Positions 47,470 through 58,303 of a stretch of DNA of 64,000 nt are shown here, piece after piece. Positions within the stretch are counted from its first letter, which is position 1. Each line of letters opens with the position of its first letter. Origin of the DNA: Planctomycetaceae bacterium (GTDB taxonomy: Bacteria; Planctomycetota; Planctomycetia; Planctomycetales; Planctomycetaceae); contig CP051247.1 in the NCBI GenBank assembly GCA_017795105.1, forward strand, positions 2,108,001-2,172,000, read 5' to 3'. Under the pieces are notes generated by a model. It saw only the letters and a program-made list of their open reading frames with translations, searched no databases and was not told the origin of the DNA. A program made the position numbers and the translations under genes.

Positions 47470-48138
47470 CTATTCGATTTCGAACGAGACGAGAAGTACT
47501 CTTCGGTCAGGTAATACCTGCCGGAATACGAGGACTTCTCCTTCTCGGAAGGGGCCGTCGTATTCAATTGGCACATAAAATTGAATGACTTTTTGAGGAA
47601 CCCCGCTGTCTGACTTGGGCCATGCACAACGGACTAACCCACCATCCAGCTGCACGGAGTCGACTCCGTTTCGACGACAGGTCCCCAATGAGCCACGAAA
47701 ATCCCAGACCTCATGTACTCCGGTTTCGACGAGGTCGCCTTCCGATTGTATTGAGGAAGGACAGCTGACAAGTTCGGAAAAATTCACCGCACGCGGCGGC
47801 CAGGAGATTCCGTCCCAATGATTGAATTCGTCGACTGAAAAAGCAGAGCTGCCAAACAGGTCATCGACAACCTTGGAATCCACCCAGGCAACTTCCAACG
47901 GATATTTCGAGTCGCCTGTCGTTTCAATGACTCGTTTCTCTAGTTTCCTATACGGACGAGCATAGAGACAGCGAACACGCCAGTCGATTTTCGAGTCCAG
48001 AGGATGATTCAAACGTCGATAGATCATGGTGTAGGCTGCCGCCAACAGAACAACAACGAATGCAGCTAACCAGACGACATATCGCGGGCGACGTCGTTGT
48101 GCGAGATGTTCTTCCGTTGCAGCACTCATGCGTCTCAC
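47470..48138 (-). CDS. membrane-anchored paralog A of a three-gene family, unknown function
   Basis: Single transmembrane helix (about residues 22-42) followed by a conserved motif YRRLNHPLDSKIDW and a C-terminus EGEVLVFRQVLPDRRVLLVSFEIE shared with the two upstream genes. The domain between is diverged and longer in loops than in B and C. The GTG at 48138 overlaps the upstream stop (GTGA), and an ATG at 48129 is an alternative start. Third gene of a C-B-A operon. No known family. Confidence 0.75.
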   Translation of the reverse strand: MRRMSAATEEHLAQRRRPRYVVWLAAFVVVLLAAAYTMIYRRLNHPLDSKIDWRVRCLYARPYRKLEKRVIETTGDSKYPLEVAWVDSKVVDDLFGSSAFSVDEFNHWDGISWPPRAVNFSELVSCPSSIQSEGDLVETGVHEVWDFRGSLGTCRRNGVDSVQLDGGLVRCAWPKSDSGVPQKVIQFYVPIEYDGPFREGEVLVFRQVLPDRRVLLVSFEIE

Positions 48139-48833
48139 TCCACCTCAAACACCATCAGCAGGTAATCCCCGTTTCCGAGTTCCCGTCGAAACATCAGCGA
48201 TGTCCCCGGCAGTAGTTTCCCCTCATACAGCACGTTGCTGTGCAGCGACTGCGAGGCAAAGTCCGGGTTCCCCGGAAGGACCGGAGAATAATGGCGGCCG
48301 TAGCCGAGGTTGCCTTCGACGCGGAACAATCGCGTGCCATTGCTGAGACGGGCTCCCAGGAAACCCGCGAACGATTGCGATTCCGTTTTCATTACCGAAA
48401 TCACGCCGGGAATCACGTCGCCGACATCGAGCGGGATCTTCTGGCTGCGGGCGCTGCTTAGCGAGAACGACGTGCGAGGCCACATGCTGCACCCGGCCTG
48501 CCCGGAACTGATCGCGTCTCGAACGGAATCATCCGGCAGTGTTCGAAAGGCGGCCAGCGCTTCGTCGTTAAGTACGATCGCCTCGAATGGCTGCGATTCT
48601 CCGGCTGGCGAACCGGGATGCAACTCGCCGTTGAGCGATGTAGCGGTCTCCGCGTCCACAACGTACCAGCTCCACTGCACCGTCGTGTCGAGCGTGTGAT
48701 TCAACTGCCAGTAGATGAAGCCGTACATGCCCACGGCTGCGGCGGAGGCAATCAGAAGTCCCCACATGATCGCACGCGACCCGAGGGAGGCTGTGCCAGA
48801 TGTCGTTTCAGGAATCAAATCGTCGTCGGGCAC
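48135..48833 (-). CDS. membrane-anchored paralog B of a three-gene family, unknown function
   Basis: 232 residues: a short cytoplasmic tail, a transmembrane helix (about 22-43), then YWQLNHTLDTTVQW and a soluble exported domain. It shares with C the order PGS..GESQPFEAI, RDAI.SG, SMWPRT.F, SFAGFLGARLSNG, FRVEGNLGYGRHY and a C-terminal LMFRRELGNGDYLLMVFEVE. Sequence pairs show a recent duplication. It lies 25 bases after C. No catalytic motif seen. Could be an adhesin or sensor domain. Confidence 0.75.
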   Translation of the reverse strand: MPDDDLIPETTSGTASLGSRAIMWGLLIASAAAVGMYGFIYWQLNHTLDTTVQWSWYVVDAETATSLNGELHPGSPAGESQPFEAIVLNDEALAAFRTLPDDSVRDAISSGQAGCSMWPRTSFSLSSARSQKIPLDVGDVIPGVISVMKTESQSFAGFLGARLSNGTRLFRVEGNLGYGRHYSPVLPGNPDFASQSLHSNVLYEGKLLPGTSLMFRRELGNGDYLLMVFEVE

Positions 48834-48858
48834 TCAAGCTCCTTCGCCGATGAACGGA

Positions 48859-49539
48859 CTACTTCATCTCAAAGAACAGAATGTAAATCGATCCGTCGTT
48901 CAACTCTCGCCGCAGGGCGATTCCCTCCCCGCGATGCAGCGGTCCCTCATAAAGGATGTGACTGAAAACAGCCTCCGGAGCATAAGCAGGATCGCTGGAA
49001 ACGGGCGGATGGAAGTCCCGCTCATAAATCAATTTGCCTTCGATCCGAAACCTTGGACTTCCATTCTGCAGTCGCGATCCCAGAAAACCGGCCAGCGAAT
49101 TCGACTCGCTCTTCATCGTGCTTCCCGTGGGAGAATCGGGAATGCTGATTCGCTTCGTTGTTGCTCCGGCAAATGTGAAGGCGGTCCTCGGCCAGCTCGT
49201 CACGCGAACCGAGCCGGAGACGATAGCATCGCGCCGCGAGCCATCGGCCAAAGTTCTCAGAGCGGCTACCTGTTCGGTTCCCATGTGAATCGCCTCAAAC
49301 GGCTGCGGATCTCCCGTTCGTGATCCCGGGTTGACTCCGCCCTGCACCACCGCACCTTCACTCGCCTCGATTCGATACGTGGCCCAGTCGAACTCGACAT
49401 CCAGATCGTGATTCAGCTGGTAATAAACAACTCCGTACGCAATCAGGCAGAGAGCAGCCACGCCCAGCAGGCCCCACATGAACAGAGGGCTTTGAATCGG
49501 AGAACGCCCGGATGAGGAAACGGAATTCTCAGTCGACAC
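48859..49539 (-). CDS. membrane-anchored paralog C of a three-gene family, unknown function
   Basis: First gene of the operon. 226 residues with a transmembrane helix (about 19-40) and the hallmark YYQLNHDLDVEFDW. The outer domain has DPQPFEAIHMGTEQVAALRTL, RRDAIVSGSVRVTSWPRT, SLAGFLGSRLQNG and FRIEGKLIYERDF, ending ALRRELNDGSIYILFFEMK. It is closest to B. Divergent from the ferritin-like gene, with 198 bases between. Family not recognised. Confidence 0.77.
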   Translation of the reverse strand: MSTENSVSSSGRSPIQSPLFMWGLLGVAALCLIAYGVVYYQLNHDLDVEFDWATYRIEASEGAVVQGGVNPGSRTGDPQPFEAIHMGTEQVAALRTLADGSRRDAIVSGSVRVTSWPRTAFTFAGATTKRISIPDSPTGSTMKSESNSLAGFLGSRLQNGSPRFRIEGKLIYERDFHPPVSSDPAYAPEAVFSHILYEGPLHRGEGIALRRELNDGSIYILFFEMK

Positions 49540-49737
49540 GATGGTCTTTCACAGCAGTGCCAGGGAAATGAACTTCGACGGGAAGAACACAGAATACACA
49601 ATCTGTGCCGGGAAGTTCTCGCCTTTCTGAACAACAGTCTCCGTTTTCTTTTCCGAAATCACCGGTCCGTCACGTACTCTGAGTGAGAGCCGCGGCTGCG
49701 AGTCGCGAGAAATTCCGGTCTCAGAAGGAGCGTTCAC

Positions 49738-50535
49738 GTGACCCGCGAAGTTCATCGAGCCGATCCCCGTCCGTCTCTGCGGAGCTCCCGCCAGTGGGAT
49801 GACTATTTCGCCCGCAATGATCAGGAACTGATGGCGATTCCCTGGGAAACGGGCGGCGAGCTGACGGACCAGGAACGCAAAGCGATCACCAGTTCGATTC
49901 AGGGGTTTCAGCTCGGCGAGAGTTCGGAAGGATTTCATCTCTCGAAATGCGCAAAGGTCTGGAGCGAACGCCACGCCGATCCCGACTATTACGAGGCCAT
50001 CAAACGGTTCATCCGCGAAGAGCAGCGGCACGCCCGCGATCTGGGCCGCTTCATGGAAATGGCCGGCATCCCGAAGGTTCGTAAAACCTGGCCTGACACC
50101 GTGTTCCGCAAGCTCCGCCATTGTGCGAATCTGGAACTCTCGATCGCCGTGCTGGTGACCGCGGAAATCATCGCCAAGGTTTATTACCCCGCCTTGCAGC
50201 AGGCGACTGCTTCTCCCGTGCTGCGAAAACTTTGTGATCAGATCATTCAGGACGAAAAGCCCCATGTCGAGTTTCAGTGTGAACGGCTGGCGATTCTCCG
50301 GCGGCATCGGAGTCGGTTCACCGTGGTTTCACGGCAGGCACTGCATCGCTTCTTTCTGTTCGGCACCAGTCTGGTCGTCTGGCACAAGCATGGCCGGGCC
50401 ATGAAAGCCGGCGGACTCGGTTTCCGGTCGTTTCTAAGGGAATGTCGCCACGAGTTTGAACTGGCCCGCCAGCTGATGGATCCGGCCGAGTACAGCACCG
50501 AGGGAGCCGCTCTGACACGGTTCGAAAAGGCCTGA
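49738..50535 (+). CDS. ferritin-like di-iron protein
   Basis: A perfect AGAAGGAG site precedes the GTG start. 265 residues, mostly helical and soluble. Two ExxH motifs carry the di-iron signature: E95-Q-R-H98 and E173-K-P-H176, with further Glu at about 61/64 (GESSEGF) and 143 (AEIIAKVYY). This is the four-helix-bundle ligand set of ferritin-like proteins. The C-terminal segment is Arg/His-rich. Its reaction is unknown; it may be an oxidase, hydroxylase or iron-storage relative. No partner gene is obvious. Confidence 0.7.
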   Translation: MTREVHRADPRPSLRSSRQWDDYFARNDQELMAIPWETGGELTDQERKAITSSIQGFQLGESSEGFHLSKCAKVWSERHADPDYYEAIKRFIREEQRHARDLGRFMEMAGIPKVRKTWPDTVFRKLRHCANLELSIAVLVTAEIIAKVYYPALQQATASPVLRKLCDQIIQDEKPHVEFQCERLAILRRHRSRFTVVSRQALHRFFLFGTSLVVWHKHGRAMKAGGLGFRSFLRECRHEFELARQLMDPAEYSTEGAALTRFEKA

Positions 50536-50666
50536 TGGCGGCTGAAGGGAAGGCGTCCGGGATCGGTCAACTTTGGTGGTTTTCCGGTATTCCTCTTGGA
50601 TTTTCAGCCTGAGAAGTGCATCATAAATCAGTGTCCTTCGATGCCTCCCGCTGAACGTCTCTCCCT

Positions 50667-54122
<3,456 letters not shown>

Positions 54123-54139
54123 CGCGGAAAGTGACTCTC

Positions 54140-55591
54140 ATGTCTCCCATTCACGATTCCCTGTGGAACCCGACGCGACGCTACTTCCTGCAGCAGTCTG
54201 GTATCGGACTCGGTGCGGCTGCGTTGTCGTCCCTGTTCCCCGGGTCAGCCGCGGCCAAAGCCGACGGCGAGGTCAATCCGCTCGCCGTCCGGGATCCGCA
54301 CTTCACGCCCAAAGCGAAGCGGGTCATCTATCTGCATATGACCGGCTCGCCGCCGAATCTCGACCTGTTTGACTACAAGCCGGAACTGGTCCGCCGAAAT
54401 GGAGAAGACTGCCCGCAGTCGTTTCTGGAAGGCAAACGATTCGCCTTTACAACCGGCGTGCCGACGCTGCTCGGAACGCCACAGAAGTTCAAGCAGGTCG
54501 GTGAAGCCGGCACGTGGATGTCGGAAGCGATTCCGCATCTGCACGAAGTCGCCGATGAGATGTGCCTCATTCATTCCATGACGACCGATCAGTTCAACCA
54601 CGCTCCGGCGGAACTGCTTCTTTACACCGGGTCTGCACAATCGGGGCGGCCCTCGATGGGATCCTGGATTACCTACGGCCTTGGTTCCGAGAGTGAGAAC
54701 CTGCCGGGCTTTGTGGTGCTCATCTCCAGTGGAGTCCAGCCGAACGGCGGCAACAAATCGTTTGGCAGTGGATTTCTGCCCTCCGTCTTCCAGGGCGTGC
54801 AATGCCGATCACAGGGCGATCCGGTGCTGTTCGTTTCCAATCCCGACGGCATGGACCGCAACGTACGGCGAATGAGCCTCGATGCGTTGCGGGACCTGAA
54901 TGAACTGCAGGCCGAGCGGCTCGGGCATCCGGAAACGCAAACGCGGATTGCTCAGTACGAACTCGCCTTCCGCATGCAGGTGTCCGTTCCGGAAGTGATG
55001 GACATCGGCAGCGAGACCAAGGAGACACTCGAAGCCTACGGCGCGGAGCCGGGGGCATCGTCGCTGGCGAACAATTGTCTGCTGGCCCGGCGTCTCGTTG
55101 AATCGGGCGTTCGGTTCGTGCAGTTGTTCGACTGGGGCTGGGACTACCACGGCACCTCGGCTGGCTCGGGGATTGGCGACGGCCTGAAAGACAAATGCAA
55201 AACGATGGACAAACCGGTCGCCGCCCTGATCAAGGATCTGAAGCAGCGGGGTCTGCTGGAAGACACGCTGGTCGTCTGGGGCGGCGAGTTCGGCCGGACA
55301 CCATTCCGCGAAGGCCGCACGGCGAAGAGTACGATTCTGGGCCGCGACCATTACCCCGACTGTTACACGATGTGGATGGCCGGCGGCGGCGTGAAGCCGG
55401 GATATAATCACGGACAGACTGATGAACTCGGGTTTGGCGTCACTGAGAACAAGGTCCACATCCACGACTTCCAGGCCACCATTCTGCATCTCCTCGGCTT
55501 CAACCACGAACGCCTGACCTATCGCTTCCAGGGCCGCGACTACCGGCTGACTGACGTGCACGGACATGTGGTGAAAGACGTTCTGGCCTGA
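54140..55591 (+). CDS. DUF1501 exported protein (second copy)
   Basis: The start at 54140 (MSPIHDSLWNPTRRYFLQQ) gives a twin-arginine-like signal; the open frame extends upstream into the cytochrome gene, where it is a shadow. DUF1501 features: RVIYLHMTGSPPNLDLFDYKP, LLARRLVESGVRFVQLF, LVVWGGEFGRTPFREG, GRDHYPDCYTMWMAGGGVK and LTYRFQGRDYRLTDVHGHVV. 483 aa. It pairs with the upstream cytochrome as in the first module. Confidence 0.93.
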   Translation: MSPIHDSLWNPTRRYFLQQSGIGLGAAALSSLFPGSAAAKADGEVNPLAVRDPHFTPKAKRVIYLHMTGSPPNLDLFDYKPELVRRNGEDCPQSFLEGKRFAFTTGVPTLLGTPQKFKQVGEAGTWMSEAIPHLHEVADEMCLIHSMTTDQFNHAPAELLLYTGSAQSGRPSMGSWITYGLGSESENLPGFVVLISSGVQPNGGNKSFGSGFLPSVFQGVQCRSQGDPVLFVSNPDGMDRNVRRMSLDALRDLNELQAERLGHPETQTRIAQYELAFRMQVSVPEVMDIGSETKETLEAYGAEPGASSLANNCLLARRLVESGVRFVQLFDWGWDYHGTSAGSGIGDGLKDKCKTMDKPVAALIKDLKQRGLLEDTLVVWGGEFGRTPFREGRTAKSTILGRDHYPDCYTMWMAGGGVKPGYNHGQTDELGFGVTENKVHIHDFQATILHLLGFNHERLTYRFQGRDYRLTDVHGHVVKDVLA

Positions 55592-55602
55592 GCCGACTCC
55601 TT

Positions 55603-55756
55603 CGTACCGGCGGCATCCTGCCGCCGAAGGAGCGTCGCTTTCTCTTGCCCGTGGAACGTCACTCGGGAATCGCCTCTCGGCGAAGGGCGGCTTATTGAAC
55701 CCTTCAGCGTGGTTGCTGATGGCACGTCCACTCGGCGGCAGGATGCCGCCGGTACG
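55603..55756. repeat. palindromic element copy 1 (154 bp, perfect 25-bp terminal inverted repeats)
   Basis: CGTACCGGCGGCATCCTGCC (then GCCGA) at 55603-55627 is exactly matched in inverse by TCGGCGGCAGGATGCCGCCG (then GTACG) at 55732-55756. The ends are themselves nearly palindromic (GGCGGCATCCTGCCGCC), so each can fold alone. Confidence 0.85.
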
Positions 55757-55870
55757 GAGGGCGAGCACATCCGGAGTAAGGGGTGGGAGAGAGATTCATC
55801 TCTGTGTTGCGAGGCAACAGAAGACTTGCCTTAAGCGTTCATCGCACAGAATAACGTGTCGTCCCACATT

Positions 55871-56024
55871 CGTAGCGGCGGCATCCTGCCGCCGAAGGAG
55901 CGTCGCTTTCTCTTGCCCGTGGAACGTCACTTGGGAATCGCCTCTCGGCGAAGCGCGCCTTATTGAACTCTTCAGCGTGGTTGCTGATGGCACGTCCACT
56001 CGGCGGCAGGATGCCGCCGGTACG
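55871..56024. repeat. palindromic element copy 2 (154 bp)
   Basis: Same length and nearly the same sequence as copy 1, starting 268 bases after it. The left arm at 55871-55895 has one mismatch (CGTAGCGG), and the right arm at 56000-56024 is exact. The inner part has a few substitutions, such as CACTTGGGAATCG against CACTCGGGAATCG. Confidence 0.85.
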
Positions 56025-56129
56025 GAGGGTGGCACCCGGAACATGGGATGGCACAGAGATTGATCTCTGTGTTGCGAAGCAACAGGAGGCTTGTTTTAAG
56101 CGTCCCCACCCACAAAACACGTTGCCCTG

Positions 56130-56270
56130 CAATCGTGCTGAAAGAATTCCGCTTTTCTTTGCCGGTGTTATGGCGTTCGACCTACCCTTCTCGGCGAAGC
56201 GCGCCTTATTGAACCCTGCAGCTCAGTTGCTGATGGCACGTCCAATCGGCGGCAGGATGCCGCCGGTACG
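56130..56270. repeat. palindromic element copy 3 (degenerate left half)
   Basis: The right arm at 56246-56270 is identical to the other copies, and the inner block TCTCGGCGAAGCGCGCCTTATTGAACCC (in two parts) is present. The left arm is lost; CCGCTTTTCTTTGCCGGTGTT stands in its place. Boundaries of the degenerate half are approximate. Confidence 0.7.
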
Positions 56271-56293
56271 GGATGTTTGCATTTTGGTGCATG

Positions 56294-56330
56294 AAAAAAG
56301 CACTGCCAGGGTACCGGCAGTGCTTTTGCG
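56294..56330 (-). terminator. intrinsic terminator of the VWA gene pair
   Basis: AAAAGCACTGCC at 56296-56307 pairs with GGCAGTGCTTTT at 56316-56327 around an 8-base loop. Read on the minus strand it is followed by a run of six T, so it ends the operon whose last gene stops at 56351. It may also act weakly on the plus strand. Confidence 0.85.
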
Positions 56331-56350
56331 TTCAAACGATGTGCGTCTTC

Positions 56351-58237
56351 CTACAGCTTTGGAACTTTGATCTGGTCCCGCATCGTGTCGTAGCGAGGAT
56401 CACGGAAGACGTCGACGAAGTAAAAGCCGAAGCCGCTGTTGAGTTCCCACTGAGCTCGTTGAGCCCACGGAGTGCCCGGGTGCTGCTGCTTCACGAATTC
56501 GTACTGTTCCTTGGCTTTGTCGAGCTGTTTGTTGAGCTCAGCCATATCGACCTTCGTGCGGCGGATCTGCTCTTCATCCGGCTCCCGCATTTTCTTGGTT
56601 CGGTTCACGTTCCAGCGGTTCGCATTCGGCTTCTTGGGCTGCGGCATCTCTTTCATATGCGAATCGACCGCGAGCATGAACTGAAACAGACGGACGCGGA
56701 ATGAAAGGCATTGGGCATAGGCCAGGTCGTAGGCGGCACGCCATCGCTGAGAGTCTTCCTTGGCCCGCAGAGGAGCGATGGCCTCAAGACGACGGACGGC
56801 TTCATTCAGAATGCCGAAGGCTCGCAATGCCCGGCTGGCATTTTCGAGACCTTCCGGACGGAACTCGTCCGGCGTGAACGAGTACCAGTGCTCTTTAATA
56901 TTGAGTTTGTCGTCCTGATAGGGATTCAGCACTGAGATTACGTTCCAGATTTCCTGACGGAACTTGCTCTGGCCTCGTTCCTGTTCGTACTCACGACGAG
57001 CCAGCAGAAGCGGCTGGTACTCTTTCATCGCCAGGAACTCGAACTTTCGTTCGAGATGTCGGGCACGCCCCGCCAGATTCTCTTCGTCGCCCGGGAGCAT
57101 GAAGTAGATTCCGCCCGATTCGCGACAGAGACGAACCTGTTCGTAGCAGCCGAAGCCGCTGGAGAAAGAATCCCAGCGACGGTGCAGACCGTCATACTGC
57201 AGAGCTTCCGGGAAGGCCGTTTCCGGTCCGCGTCGCACATCGATCCAGAACTTCAGACCGAACTTGGGATCGGTCCACTCCATCCGGGCATACGGATATC
57301 CGAAGATGGCCTCGCGCCCCATCAGGTAGACGGGAGCCTTGAATCGTTTGCAGCGCTGAATGGCTTCTTCCACGGCCTGACCGTCATCGCCGCCCTCGTC
57401 GGAGAGAACAACGATGGCCAGCTTCCGATGGCCCCGCTGAGCAAGAGGACCGTACTTGTCGCAGACCGCCATGATCGACTGGAAGAGATTTTCTTCGCCG
57501 GTCGTATCGATGGGAATCTGATCGATCGCCTTCTTGATCTCTGGGATATCGGTTGTCGGCTTCGCGGTGTGCGTGTTGATGCCGGCTCCGTAGCTGAGGA
57601 TGGTCGTCAGGAGAGTCGCGTCGGAATCCTTTTTGGATTTCAGTTCGCCATCCTGCTCCTGGGCAATCTGCAGCTCTTCGTAAACTTTGTGGAACTGGTC
57701 GCGGATCTCGGCCTGATCGTCCTTCATACTCTCCGACTCATCGAAGAGCCAGACGACGTGGACTTTGTCACTCCGCATCAGTCGAATGATTTCCTGTGTC
57801 AGCCGGCTCATTGCGGCTCCGTAGCCTTCGACCACGGCGCCCGTCTCCCCTTTGATTTCCGCCTCGCCGAGGTCTTCACCCAGCATATTCGCCCCCGGCA
57901 TCGACACCTGAGCGACGTTGACCTGAATCTCCGGCTCTTTCAGAGATTCCGAGGTTTCAATCTTCGTCTGACTCACCGCAGGTGCGGAAGAGCCGCCCGA
58001 TGCGGTCGAGATGGCCGCGCCGGAGACAACCGAAAGACTTTCGGAGACTTCGGTATTCAGATCGAGTTCCTGAGTGAACTCCTGCTGAGTCCGTTCGTCG
58101 GTGAAGACGGTTTCGACCGCCACTTCACTGCCGTCATCGAGCAGCGTGAACTTGATCAACGCCATTGCCAACAGGATCACCACATGGACCCCGACTGACA
58201 TCGAGAGGGCGGTATAATCGCTCGATCGTTTTGACAT
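56351..58237 (-). CDS. membrane-anchored von Willebrand factor A protein (VWA 1)
   Basis: 628 residues with one N-terminal transmembrane helix (about 9-31), a low-complexity Ser/Glu linker (40-130), then a VWA domain with an intact metal site D166-E-S-E-S170 (VVWLFDESESM) and LSDEGGDD. A helical C-terminal half ends with QHPGTPWAQRAQWELNSGFGFYF and FVDVFRDPRY. Paralog of the next gene upstream, with which it shares length, layout and HPGTPW motif. Probably an exported scaffold. No partner such as MoxR is nearby. Confidence 0.87.
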   Translation of the reverse strand: MSKRSSDYTALSMSVGVHVVILLAMALIKFTLLDDGSEVAVETVFTDERTQQEFTQELDLNTEVSESLSVVSGAAISTASGGSSAPAVSQTKIETSESLKEPEIQVNVAQVSMPGANMLGEDLGEAEIKGETGAVVEGYGAAMSRLTQEIIRLMRSDKVHVVWLFDESESMKDDQAEIRDQFHKVYEELQIAQEQDGELKSKKDSDATLLTTILSYGAGINTHTAKPTTDIPEIKKAIDQIPIDTTGEENLFQSIMAVCDKYGPLAQRGHRKLAIVVLSDEGGDDGQAVEEAIQRCKRFKAPVYLMGREAIFGYPYARMEWTDPKFGLKFWIDVRRGPETAFPEALQYDGLHRRWDSFSSGFGCYEQVRLCRESGGIYFMLPGDEENLAGRARHLERKFEFLAMKEYQPLLLARREYEQERGQSKFRQEIWNVISVLNPYQDDKLNIKEHWYSFTPDEFRPEGLENASRALRAFGILNEAVRRLEAIAPLRAKEDSQRWRAAYDLAYAQCLSFRVRLFQFMLAVDSHMKEMPQPKKPNANRWNVNRTKKMREPDEEQIRRTKVDMAELNKQLDKAKEQYEFVKQQHPGTPWAQRAQWELNSGFGFYFVDVFRDPRYDTMRDQIKVPKL

Positions 58238-58303
58238 AATCCTGCTCGTCGCTGATAACGGTGTAAGACAATTTCGAGGGGAAAGAACGTCGACGCCGAA
58301 GCC

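Larger units (their letters stand above)
55592..56350. other. repeat-dominated intergenic region downstream of the DUF1501 gene
   Basis: The 759 bases hold two full and one partial copy of a palindromic element and a terminator, listed separately. Between copies, short conserved palindromes recur (AGAGATTGATCTCT and GTTGCGAAGCAAC types, at about 55792-55817 and 56056-56083). Many short open frames exist on both strands but they follow the repeats and are not genes. Confidence 0.6.

Noticed and set aside
55592..56350. Repeat array considered as a CRISPR array
   Set aside because: Repeats are 154 bases and palindromic with conserved spacers, only three copies, and no cas genes are nearby.
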